Shown: one piece after another, positions 33,252-43,160 of the stretch
Layout: every line of letters starts with the position of its first letter
Numbering within the stretch: the first letter of the stretch is position 1
Origin: Galeopsis tetrahit
Taxonomy: Eukaryota > Streptophyta > Magnoliopsida > Lamiales > Lamiaceae
DNA: 64,000 nt
Assembly (NCBI GenBank): GCA_963675135.1
Contig: OY776128.1
Coordinates: 71,802,670-71,866,669 of the forward strand
Direction: 5' to 3'
The notes under the pieces: model-generated
What the model was told of the DNA's origin: nothing
The model's input: the letters and a program-made list of their open reading frames with translations, nothing else
Databases searched by the model: none
Made by a program: the position numbers and the translations under genes

Positions 33252-34417
33252 GGAGGATGTATTCAATTGAGATTTTGTTGGACTTTTAAAATCTGGGGTA
33301 TTCAATCCGAATTTTTAAAAGTCTTTTAAAATTTTGAGGTATTCAATACGGATTTTAAAAAGTCTTTAGAAATCTTTAGGTATTCAACAATCTATGGATT
33401 TTAGTACTCTATGAATTTCGTTGGATTCTCCTTCAAAAATATAAATAAATTTCACTATTCAAAATCTCCTCTAAATACTAGAGATTTCAACGGATTCTCT
33501 TAGAAGACTCTGAAAGAGAAGAAAAAAAAAAACTCAGCCTCACAGTTTACAAAATCGAAAAGTTGTCCATCTTCCTGCTCTTCTTCAAACGAAATAAAAT
33601 CAAGATCGCATTCTTCACCACCATTATTATCGTGAAAAAGATTACATCTCTGTATTTTAAAATTATATTCTCTCTTTATATTATATAGTATATCGGCACA
33701 GTTGACACCGTTAGGTTATCAATAATATATTCTCGATCGTCACCTAATTTATAGCATGCCAACTTTAAGATCTCAAGAACATTTATTCACAATGTTCAAT
33801 CTTCACCATGAATCATTAAGAGATCTCAAGAACATTTATTCACAATGTTCAATCTTCGTCATGCATCATTAAGAAATGTGATTGAGAGAATTTTTGGTAT
33901 TTTCAAATTGCGATTCACAATTTTCAAAACTTCCCATTTCAAACACAAGCAGAGTTAGTATTGGGTTGTGCTGGATTACATAACTTTTTTTTGGAAAGAA
34001 TTTCGAAGTAATGAATTTCCAGTGAATTTCCAGTCGAATAGGAAGAAGATGAAGATTCACCAAAAGAGAAAATTTGGAATTGCTATGTGGGAACCGTGGA
34101 AATGAAGATGAGAATAATAATGATGAATAATAATTTTTTTTTTGAACTAATATATTTTTGGTATTTTTTTCTAAATAATTTAGATAATTTTTTTTATATA
34201 CAAGTGTGTTCCATATACGTTTGCATCAATTAGGGGCGTAGTTTATGGAAATTCATATGAATCAATAAAAAAAAATGGGTATTTCAGAATCCTGTCAAAT
34301 CTATGAAAATCCATATAAATCAATAAAAAAGTCAGTCAAAAGTCTATGGATTTTCTAAATCTATTGACTTTTTAAAGTCCAAAAAAATCCAACAGAATCT
34401 CAATTGAATACACCCTC
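33252..34417 (+). mobile_element. PIF/Harbinger transposon relic
   Basis: TAA flanks both sides (33249-33251, 34418-34420), the 3-bp target site used by PIF/Harbinger. The ends are GGAGGATGTATTCAATTGAG and, inverted, GGAGGGTGTATTCAATTGAG. Sub-terminal units (GGTATTCAA with TTTTAAAAAGTC-type sequence) are repeated. A transposase fragment lies on the + strand at about 33846-34010. The 1166-bp length indicates a deletion derivative. Confidence 0.85.
33846..34010 (+). pseudogene. Harbinger (DDE_4-type) transposase C-terminal fragment
   Basis: The + frame reads LFNLRHASLRNVIERIFGIF, then KLRFTIFKTSHFKHKQ, followed by a stop (TAG near 33954) and a shifted LGCAGLHNFF-like continuation. This matches the conserved segment of plant Harbinger nucleases where N-V-I-E-R-x-F-G precedes the last acidic region. 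The upstream DDE core is missing. A tandem duplication of about 53 bp (33782-33883) repeats the coding text CACAATGTTCAATCTTC. It lies inside the TAA-flanked element and supports that assignment. Confidence 0.7.
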
Positions 34418-34420
34418 CTA

Positions 34421-35033
34421 ATATTGAAAAATGACTAAACATTATTTATGCAGTGCAGATTCCCCTTTAGCATGCTAGACCCTCTAGTTCTTCAACCCGG
34501 CTCTCTATGGTAAATCTTGAGCCCACGTTGACCATCATTCGCATCAGATACCTTGCACTACCTCTGAATAGAATGCAATATATGGCTGCCTTATTTTTTT
34601 TTGAAAACAATATTGCATACCTAATTGTTGTTGGGGGTTGGTATGATATTGTCTGTTTTCTATGCTTTTTTTATGGGGAACATTTGTTTGATCCCTTCAA
34701 CACTAATTTCGTTGTCACAAAAGAATAATAAAAAATCTAGAATATTTCAAATGATATTGTCGGACGTGTTGGGATGAGCTAGCGAGGTGATGTGATCGGA
34801 CACGTGTAAGGTCAACGATAGGGCTGGCAATTTGGGCCCTGCTCAATGGGCCGACCCGACCAATTCGAAGTCCAGTACGGACTGGACTCCAAATTTCAAA
34901 ACATGAAAGATTGACTAATTCAAAGGACTAATCCTATCATCCACTAGTAGGGTCCAATTAAAGTCAGAGCTCTACAAACGGACTCTCTCAAAAATTGTTT
35001 GGAACTTCACTAGTAGGACTACATTTTTTAATT
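34421..35033. other. Intergenic; hAT-like left end near 34815
   Basis: Mostly unassigned. TAGGGCTGGCAATTTGGGCC at 34815 resembles the left terminus of the hAT-like MITE at 810, and is followed by GGGCCGACCCGACC. No matching right end was found, so it is probably truncated. Confidence 0.35.
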
Positions 35034-35743
35034 GCCGTGGGTATATACCCTCTAGGTTTGTTAGATACACTCTCCTCAACTTTTAATAATTAAATATTCA
35101 TATAAAATACTTGTTTTACCCTTTTAGTAATATATCTTAAGATACATACACTCTCCCAACATTTAAAGTTTAAACACATTCTAACCATAACCCTAAGCAG
35201 CTGCCGCCGCCACCCAACTCCTTCGTCGCCACACCTCCGGTAGCCACTACCGTCTCACCTCCGCCAGCCACCACCATCCCAAATAAATTAAAAAATTAAA
35301 CTTAAAAAAAAAATATTTTCGACGAACCAGATCAAAGTCGACCAAAAACTCTCCATTCGACTCTGGTTTGTCGATCAAAAATACTCCAGTCGGTATAATT
35401 TAGAAAATTTTAAAAAAAAAAAATCGACAATAATGGATCGACCAAAAACACCCTCGTCGACAACCATCTGTCGACGAAGGTGTTTTTGTCGCGCGATGGA
35501 AGAAGAGGAGGCGTTGGACGAAGGCGGTGGGAGGCGGCAGTGACAAGTTGAATTTCTGCTTCATAGATATGTGGGGTGGAGAAGAAGATGAATGGTGGGA
35601 GAGAATGGAGTGGGGAAGAGTGGGGAAAAAGAAATTGGAAAAAATTAGGGTGTAAGTGTGAAAATTAGGATTTTTGTGGAGGTGTATTTATCATAGATAA
35701 TTTTGAGATAAAAGGGTATAAATGGTAATTTGAGGGGAGTGTG
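35034..35743. mobile_element. GC-core MULE-like element, right end lost
   Basis: The left end GCCGTGGGTATATACCCTC followed by TTTGTTAGATACACTC resembles the element at 21844. It has the same plan: a GC-rich block (CTGCCGCCGCCACC..., about 35200-35280), then GTCGAC-armed hairpins (ACACCCTCGTCGACA pairing TGTCGACGAAGGTGT, about 35437-35485), then a GAGGGGAGTGT sub-terminal segment. The mirror of GAGTGTATCTAACAAA is cut off at 35743, exactly where the copia LTR starts. The copia insertion split the element, and later loss of the copia 3' part took its right terminus too. Confidence 0.6.
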
Positions 35744-35940
35744 TGATATTAGGAATATAATATTATAAAGATTTTTATCTTTTAATATTATAATTTATCT
35801 CTATCTTTTAGAATATTTGATGTAAATATTTATTCATATCTTGTAAATATAGATACACTCTGTATCTATAAATACCTCTCTTGTAAACACTTTACATTCA
35901 CTCAATGAAATTATAATTTCATAAATCATTGTTTCTCTAT
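35744..35940 (+). repeat. 5' LTR of copia element 2
   Basis: About 197 bp, starting TGATATTAGGAATATAATAT; contains AATACCTCTCTTGTAAACAC and ends TTTCTCTATA just before the primer-binding site. It has a TATCTATAAATA promoter-like stretch near 35863. The exact start (TG at 35744) is inferred, because no 3' LTR exists for comparison. Confidence 0.65.
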
Positions 35941-36267
35941 ATGGTATCAACGAGTTCTTCGGCTCACGCCTCGATCCATCCCAACCTACACGGTTCCTCA
36001 AGAAGCTCTGTCTTCTTCCCCACTCCAATTAAACGGTCCCTCAAGAAGTTGTCTTCTTCCCCACTTCAATTAAACCCATCCAAGAAGTTTATTCTTTCTT
36101 GAATAAGCGGCGTCCTCCAATATAAAAAAAAAATTAAATTGTTAATTAATCCCCACGCAAGAAACTCAAATTCTTGCTCCTCCCACTACCAGCAAAATAC
36201 AGCCCAGGCTACATAACCACAGGCTCTCTTCCCAAGTTATAAACATCATATAACTTTTGTTTGTGCC

Positions 36268-39200
36268 ATGCATGCGCTGCTCTCATCCGCCGCATCCAGC
36301 TCAGCAATAGTCGCCGGCAACACGTCACGACCGACAATGGTCGCTGGCAGAGCCTCCAGTCGCCCGCCTCGCACACGAACGCCACCCACCTGTCAATTTT
36401 GTCGTGCTCTCGGCCACACGGCAAGAACTTGCCCGAAAATTTTCAAATTGGAAACAACCCACATCCAAAACTCACCGAGTCAACTCGGTCCCTCCTCACC
36501 AGGTAATCACACTCTCTATTCTAGTAAATACACCCCACCCTTGAATCCAAAATAAACCCCTCCTGCCCAGAATCCTTACACCCACCTATCCAGTAAACAC
36601 ACCCCCTGCCCAGAATCCTTACACCCACTTATCCAGTAACCACACCCAACTCTGGTAAATACACCCCTCTGCATCTACGCACCCACCTCAATACTACATA
36701 CACCCCACCCAGTATATACACCCATCCTCCTAGTACATACACCACCTCCGCACATTCGACTATTTCTAGTACCCACTCCGTTCCTTGGATTCTGGACTCC
36801 GGTGCGTCGCATCACATTACCACCGACCTCCAAAACCTGTCCTTCCACTCTCCATATTCTGGCTCAAATGACGTAGTCATCGGTGATGGTAACGGTTTGT
36901 ATATCTCACATATTGGTTCTTTATCGTTTCCTCATGTTACTATGCTAAAATTCTCAAACGTACTAGTTGTTCCGCAAATGGCCAAAAATCTTATCTCCAT
37001 TTCATCGTTATGTCGAGACAATGATGTTAATGTTATCTTTGGCCCAACTTCCTTTCACGTGCGAGATGGTCGTACGGGGAGCGTTCTCCTCGTGGGGAGT
37101 CGCATTGATAATCTTTACGTATGGCCGGCACGAGCATCCAAACCCTCACCTACCACATTCATTTCCGACCGCCTTCCTCTTCCGGTTTGGCATTCCCGTT
37201 TAGGTCACCCATCTCTTAAAATTCTATCCCATACTTTGTCTAAATTTCGTTTACCTAGTAATCCTACAAAACTGTTTAGTTGTGATTCTTGTCATTGTAT
37301 TAAGAGTCACAAACTACCATTTAATGAATCTAGTATTGTTTCACAAACACCCCTCGAAATTATCTTTTCCGATGTATGGTCATCTCCGGTCATATCTCAT
37401 GATGGTTTTAAGTATTATGTCATATTTGTTGACAATTTCAGTAAATACATGTGGATCTACCCCCTAAAACGCAAATCGGATGTCCTATCCACCTTCTCAA
37501 CCTTTAAACCCATTGTTGAAAACTACTACAACACCAAAATTAAAACTCTTTACACAGATAATGGGGGAGAGTTTATTGCTCTTCGATCGTTTCTCCAAAA
37601 CCATGGCATATCCCACCTCACTACCCCACCCCATACTCCCGAGCACAACGGCATGTCTGAACGTCGTCACAGACATGTTGTTGATACAGCCTTAGCCCTA
37701 CTACACCACGCCTCCATGCCCCTCACATACTGGCCTTATGCGGTTTGTGCAGCTACCTACATCATAAATCGCCTTCCTAAAGTCAACCTGAACATGCTTT
37801 CTTCCTTCCAATGCCTTTTAAAACAACCACCTAACCTATCCAAACTTCGAGTTTTTGGGTGCTTATGCTACCCTTAGCTCCGCCCCTACACTGCTCACAA
37901 ATTAGACCCTCGTTCCATGCCATGTGTTTTCATTGGATATTCCATCACTCAAAGTGCCTATCTATGCCTAGATCTTACCACCCACAAAATATATACCTCT
38001 CGCCATGTTCAATTTGTTGAACACACCTTTCCCTTTGCCAAAATCAATTCAGTTTCTGACACACCCACTGTTCTGGTAGATACACCTACTGCACACACTG
38101 ATCTGACAGTTACACCCCCTGAATTGATATATACACCCCCTACTCCTGATACACCCACCGAATTGATAAATGCACCCCCTCCCCCTGTTACACCCACTGT
38201 TCCGCTGAACACACCTCCTGTTTCGATACATACACCCACTGCTCCGACCCAAACTCCCAATACACCCCCCGAAATGATAAATACACCCCCATCACCCCAA
38301 ATACCGAAAACCCACATCTCGCCCACCTTATCCAGCCTCCAGCTACTCTTGTGCCGCCAAACGCTCCTCCGCGGCCCCCCGCACCACCTTCACCACCTCC
38401 GGCCTTGCACAGATCCAGTATGGTCACTCGATCCCAAAACAAAATCTTCAAGCCCAATCCAAGGTATTGTCTTACATCGGCTTTACCTTCTGATACTGAA
38501 CCAAGTTGTGTTTCTCAAGCCTTGAAAGATAAACGGTGGAGGGAAGCCATGTCCTCCGAGTTTGATGCTCTTCTCAGGAATGGAACTTGGGATTTGGTTC
38601 CCCCTGATGAGTCTCAAAATATAGTTGGCTCCAAGTGGGTCTTTCGCATCAAACGCAAGCCTGATGGGTCCCTAGACAAATTTAAAGCACGCCTTGTGGC
38701 CAAAGGTTTTCATCAGCGTCCGGGTGTTGATTTCTTTGAAACCTTCAGTCCTGTTGTCAAACCTTCAACTGTTCGAGTTGTTCTCAGTATTGCAGTTACT
38801 CGAAATTGGCCCCTTCAACAGTTTGATGTGAATAATGCTTTTCTTCATGGTACCCTGTCTGACACAGTCTACATGGCACAACCCCCTGGTTTTGTTGATA
38901 AAACTTTTCCGTCCTATGTTTGTAAACTGCATAAGTCCATTTATGGTTTAAAACAGGCACCTCGTACTTGGTATTATGCTCTTAGGACGTTCTTGGAAGG
39001 GATTGGATTTATTCACTCAAAGTCTGATGAGTCTCTTTTTGTGTACAATAAATCTGGTGTTATTGCATATTTCCTTGTGTATGTTGATGATCTGATTCTC
39101 ACAGGAAATAACATTCCCTTCCTCACTCGAGTGGCTACGGACCTTGGTACAAAATTTTCAGTGAAAGATTTGGGCCCTCTTTCCTACTTCCTAGGTGTGG

Positions 39201-39656
39201 AAGTTCTTCGTACCAAGAAATCATGCTTTCTTTCCCAACGAAAGTATGTGGTTGATCTCCTTACTCGGTATAACATGATCACCTCCAAACCAGTTCAGAC
39301 TCCACTATCCACCTCAACTCGTCTCACTCTTTCGAATGGGACACCTCCTGCTGATGCCACTCAATTTCGTCAGGTACTTGGTAGTCTTCAATATCTCCAA
39401 CTCACCAGACCTGATATAGCATTTGCTGTTCACAAGTTATCTCAGTTTATGCATGCTCCAACCACTACTCATTGGGGTGCAGTTAAACGTCTTCTTCGTT
39501 ATTTAAATGGGACTCGAGATGTAGGAATAACCTTGAAACCTGAACCTTCCTCATCTCTACATTGTTTTACTGATACTGATTGGGTCGGCAACAGTGATGA
39601 TCGTACTTCTACAAGTGCTTACATTGTATTTCTTGGGGCTAATCCTATTTCTTCTC
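36268..39656 (+). pseudogene. Copia gag-pol remnant, interrupted and truncated
   Basis: Most of gag is missing; a zinc knuckle CQFCRALGHTARTC is near 36394. Protease WILDSGASHHITT is near 36787, followed by integrase (HSRLGHPS, TDNGGEF, TPEHNGMSERRH). A TAG at 37876 replaces the usual Trp after CLCYP. Reverse transcriptase has YVDD near 39080, and RNase H (FTDTDWVGNSDD) is cut short. A frameshift near 38300-38350 separates integrase from reverse transcriptase. The linkers are full of ACACCC-based repeats (36555-36760; 38056-38300) giving TPP-rich peptides. The reverse transcriptase frame (38351 on) is otherwise open. Confidence 0.88.
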
Positions 39657-39770
39657 TCAATCACATTACCTCTTATACATTTGCTTATTCTATTATATTT
39701 CATATTTCTTAATCTCCGTGTCCAAAAGCCATGAGAAACTTCTGTTAGAACGGAGGGACTAGTCCGTATT
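39657..39770 (-). mobile_element. Stowaway-like MITE fragment abutting the copia truncation
   Basis: TTCTCTCAATCACATTACCT begins where copia homology stops, and GAACGGAGGGACTAGT near 39749 is a CCCTCCGTT terminus on the minus strand. The internal AATCACATTA motif is the inverse of the GTGATGTGAT motif at 26423 and 26750. The left end is missing, so the junction is a deletion endpoint or the MITE is truncated. Confidence 0.5.
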
Positions 39771-40534
39771 AATTTTTACAAAAACTATAATATTGAGCAT
39801 CCACAGTGTGGGTGAGGATTTTTGGGTTTTAAGTTTGACATATGTGTGCCACATGTATGCCATCTCAAAAGTTTCTTTCTTCTATCTCAAAAAATTTCTA
39901 CCTCCCCAATGCATTCTACCCAAAAAAAAAGAATGTGAATAAAAAAGAGTTGGGACCGCATTAAAGCCCACTCTCGCAAGTGAGTTACACTCTCCAAATT
40001 GTTCTTTCTTTTTTTCTCATGTGTGGTTCACTCTCCCTCGATCTCACTCTCTTTTTCCCACTTTTTTACTTCTACTTGATAGAAGTTCTTCTACCCCATT
40101 CCTCCTCTCTCCTCCACATCATCTTCTTCCCAATCCCTTCTACCCTTAATTTGGATTAGAGGTAGGAATCACATGGGACTCTATCCCCCATTGTGGATTA
40201 GTGATGTGTGGTCCAGATAGTACTTCTTTTTTGATTGGATGAAGCATTTCAGCATGTGTGTCCTTTATTAGTATAGCAATGCAATTTATGACCAGTCCTG
40301 CCCCCCGTCCTTCTCATCCAATAATATCTCACTATGAATTTTATACAGATTATTTCAAACATATTAATTTTTAAAAAATGCAATGTGCATCAAATAGATA
40401 TTTTGGAAACAATTCAATCAACGCCACTTATGTCACATTCCTCTGTATTTCCAACTCCTTGTATTTAACAGAAAGATGCAACTTCATTTTTATAAATCAA
40501 TCAAACAAACCACATAGAGAAGAACAGAACTAAA
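39771..40534 (+). promoter_or_regulatory. Upstream region of the second CYP76 locus
   Basis: About 760 bp, pyrimidine-rich (CTCTC, TTCTTC) in 39960-40140. GAGCATCCACAGTGTGGG (39795) and CCCCCATTGTGGATTAGTGA (about 40185) form a weak inverted pair and may mark a MITE. TTTTATAAAT near 40489 is a possible TATA-like site close to the ATG at 40535. No gene lies inside. Confidence 0.3.
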
Positions 40535-42753
40535 ATGGAATTGTTTCAATCACTAACCTGGTGGCTCATTCCCTCCTTCCTAGTAGCTCTTTTCTTATGG
40601 TCAAAAGTCAGGAGCCAACACTCCAAACTCCAGCCACCGGGGCCGCCCGGCTGGCCTCTGATTGGAAACATATTCGATGTCGGAGACGAGCCACACACAA
40701 ATTTCTACAAACTTCAACCCAAATACGGACCTGTTCTTTGGCTGAAACTAGGCAATCTCAACACACTAGTTATACAGTCAGCCGCAGCTGCTGCTGAGCT
40801 TTTCAAGAATCACGACCTTGCTTTCTCCGATCGCACAGTTCCCGACTCGTTGACAGCAGGTGATTACTACAAGGGCTCATTGGTCAATGCACCCTACGGC
40901 GAGTACTTGCGTGTTATGCGTCGCCTTGTTTCGTCTGAGCTCATGGTCCACAAAAGAATTGATGCTTCCATGCCTCTCAGGCAAAAATGCATCGATATTA
41001 TGATCCAAGCGATCAAGGAGGATGCATCGAGATCAGGTGATATTCAACTCGATAACTATCTGATGATCATGAGTTTTAATTTAGTTAGCAATTTCATGCT
41101 GTCAAAGGATGTAATGGATTTTAAATCTGAGGTGGGAAATGAGTTCTCTGAAGCCATGAAAAAGTTCATCAGCTGGGTTGGGAAGCCTAATGTGGTGGAC
41201 TCTTTTGGATTCTTGAAATGGCTTGATCCTCAGGGAATCAGGACAAATACAGAGAGGCACCTGCAAGTATTGTTGAACTTAGCCTCTGTGTTTGTGAAGG
41301 AAAGGATTCAGGAGACGAAACACGGGAAAAAGGGGGAAACAACTGATTTCCTCGATGCACTATTGGAGTACCGAGGTGATGGAAAACGAGGAGCTCCTGA
41401 TAGAATCTCAGAGAAAAATATCACAATCATTATCCTGGTAATTAATAAAACAATCATTTACATGTCACTTCTATTAATATTTTGGCCTAAACCCAACTTT
41501 GAAATAAGACTCCCCCCTCAGTTTCCTCATTCTTAATTTCTTAACTTTTTCTCTTTTGGAAAATCCAATATATTTTATTCATCAACAATTTTTTTTTTAA
41601 ATAAAGATGAATATTATACACGTAAATGAATATGCAAATTGGGGTCAGCGTGCTAAATTCTCATTTCATTATCAACCAACATCAGCTCCTCCTGTTTGAG
41701 AATGGACTGAAACTAAATCTCTATACTCAAAGTTAGGCTTTTGAAATTGACACTTCAAAAGGAAGAAAAAATGTTTTACTCAATCATTTCTTTTTCAAAT
41801 TCATCTTTCCCTCTTTTTCTTCTACTTGGTCCCCCGGAATTAGTCGGCCCTTGGACTGGATAACCGAGATTTCAAAAAAAAAAAAAAAATAGAGTTCGAA
41901 CATGGGTGTGTGGCATACATCAAATCAGATGGACTGGTAAAATAGAAGACAATATTAGTTTGCATTTTATTTATTTTATATATGCATATATATAAGGTCT
42001 TTACAAATAGGGTCCCTAAGAAATTTAAAAAAATTGGGTCTGAATTGAATACTCCATTCGCTTCATAGAAGGGCCAACCGTAAATTCATTTATCAAGTAA
42101 CAAATATCAGAATCTTCACAGCTTCACACATACCTTATTATGCTGCAGGAAATGTTCTTAGGTGGAACTGAGACAACGAGCAATTCCATTCACTGGGCGA
42201 TGGCTGAGCTTCTACGCAATCCTGAATCCATGACGAAACTCAAAGCAGATATTGATCGGGTTGTTGGTTGTTCAAAAACAATTGAGGAGGGGGACATAAG
42301 TGAATTACCTTATTTACAGGCAGTGGTTAAAGAAACTATGCGACTGCACCCTCCTCTTCCTTTGCTGTTTCCAAGAAAGGCTAGGCAAGATACTGAATTC
42401 ATGGGCTACCATATTCCCAAGAACACCATGGTATTTATCAATGCATGGGCTATTCATAGGGACCCTGATGCATGGGAAAATCCCTTATCTTTTAAGCCAG
42501 AAAGGTTCCTAAACTCGAATATAGACTACAAGGGCAAACACTATGAGCTGATTCCATTTGGTTCGGGGCGAAGATTGGGTTGTTGATGGGAGAGAGAATG
42601 TTTAGTCTTACTTTAGCAAGGCTAATACAGTCTTTTGACTGGAAGCTCCCGGTAAATGTCTCCCCGGAAACTCTGGATATGAGGGAGATGATGGGGCTTT
42701 CACTTCGCATGGTCACACCCTTAAAAGTAGTTCCAAGAGAACGCAAAACTTAA
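40535..42753 (+). pseudogene. CYP76-type P450 broken at the haem cysteine
   Basis: Exon 1 is 40535-41437 (301 codons) and exon 2 is 42149-42753; the intron is 711 bp with GGTAAT donor and GCAG acceptor. The signal anchor, PPGPPGWPLIGN hinge, I-helix GGTETT (306-311), ETMR and PERF are all intact. At 42571-42580 the haem loop reads FGSGRRLGC followed by a stop. Comparison with the family shows 7 nt missing, including the cysteine codon. Beyond it the old frame continues cleanly (MGERMF..., SFDWKLP) to a TAA at 42751, and adding 7 nt restores an integral number of codons (504 aa). It is probably a recent pseudogene with one lesion; a sequencing or assembly error is the alternative. Confidence 0.88.
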
Positions 42754-43160
42754 TACACATCCGAGATTTCTCACCTAAGATGACGATGATATGCATCCCC
42801 TTCTACTATTTTTCCTATTTATATTAGCATGCTTCTGTAATAAATAACGAATAATCTGAACTAGATTTCCCCTTTATTATCATTCCTATACATAATAGCT
42901 AGCATGCTTTTGTAAACATCCTGAAATTTCCCAGATTGGCAGCTACAATTAGTATGATATGTGTACCCTTCTGCTATTTCTTCTATATATACTAGCAGGT
43001 TGACCTTTTCCATGTTGCATGCATATCAAGCAAAGACAGGTTCGATAAAACACGTAGTACAAAGTTATACTAATAACTTTAAAATAACACACATCTTTAG
43101 AGTTAATGGTATACATGTAGCATGGATTTGTTGTGTGTAATGCAATAGAATAGTAATACT
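42754..43160. other. 3' flank of the second CYP76 locus, duplicated downstream
   Basis: Contains CCCCTTCTACTATTTTTCCT, TTAGCATGCTTCTGTAA and CTAGCAGGTTGACCTTTTCC. Each recurs after the third locus (44690-44960), and the end GATGCAATAGAATAG-type text at about 43140-43153 recurs at 45282-45295. This shows the 3' flank is part of the tandemly duplicated unit. Confidence 0.75.

Larger units (their letters stand above)
35744..39656 (+). mobile_element. 3'-truncated Ty1/copia element 2
   Basis: The 5' LTR (about 35744-35940) is followed by an initiator-Met-type primer site, TGGTATCAACGAG (35942). A gag remnant, protease, integrase and reverse transcriptase follow in copia order. RNase H stops abruptly at about 39656, where unrelated MITE-like sequence begins, and there is no 3' LTR. 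The short LTR and TGGTATCA primer site fit the Ale-type copia group; that assignment is inference. Confidence 0.85.
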
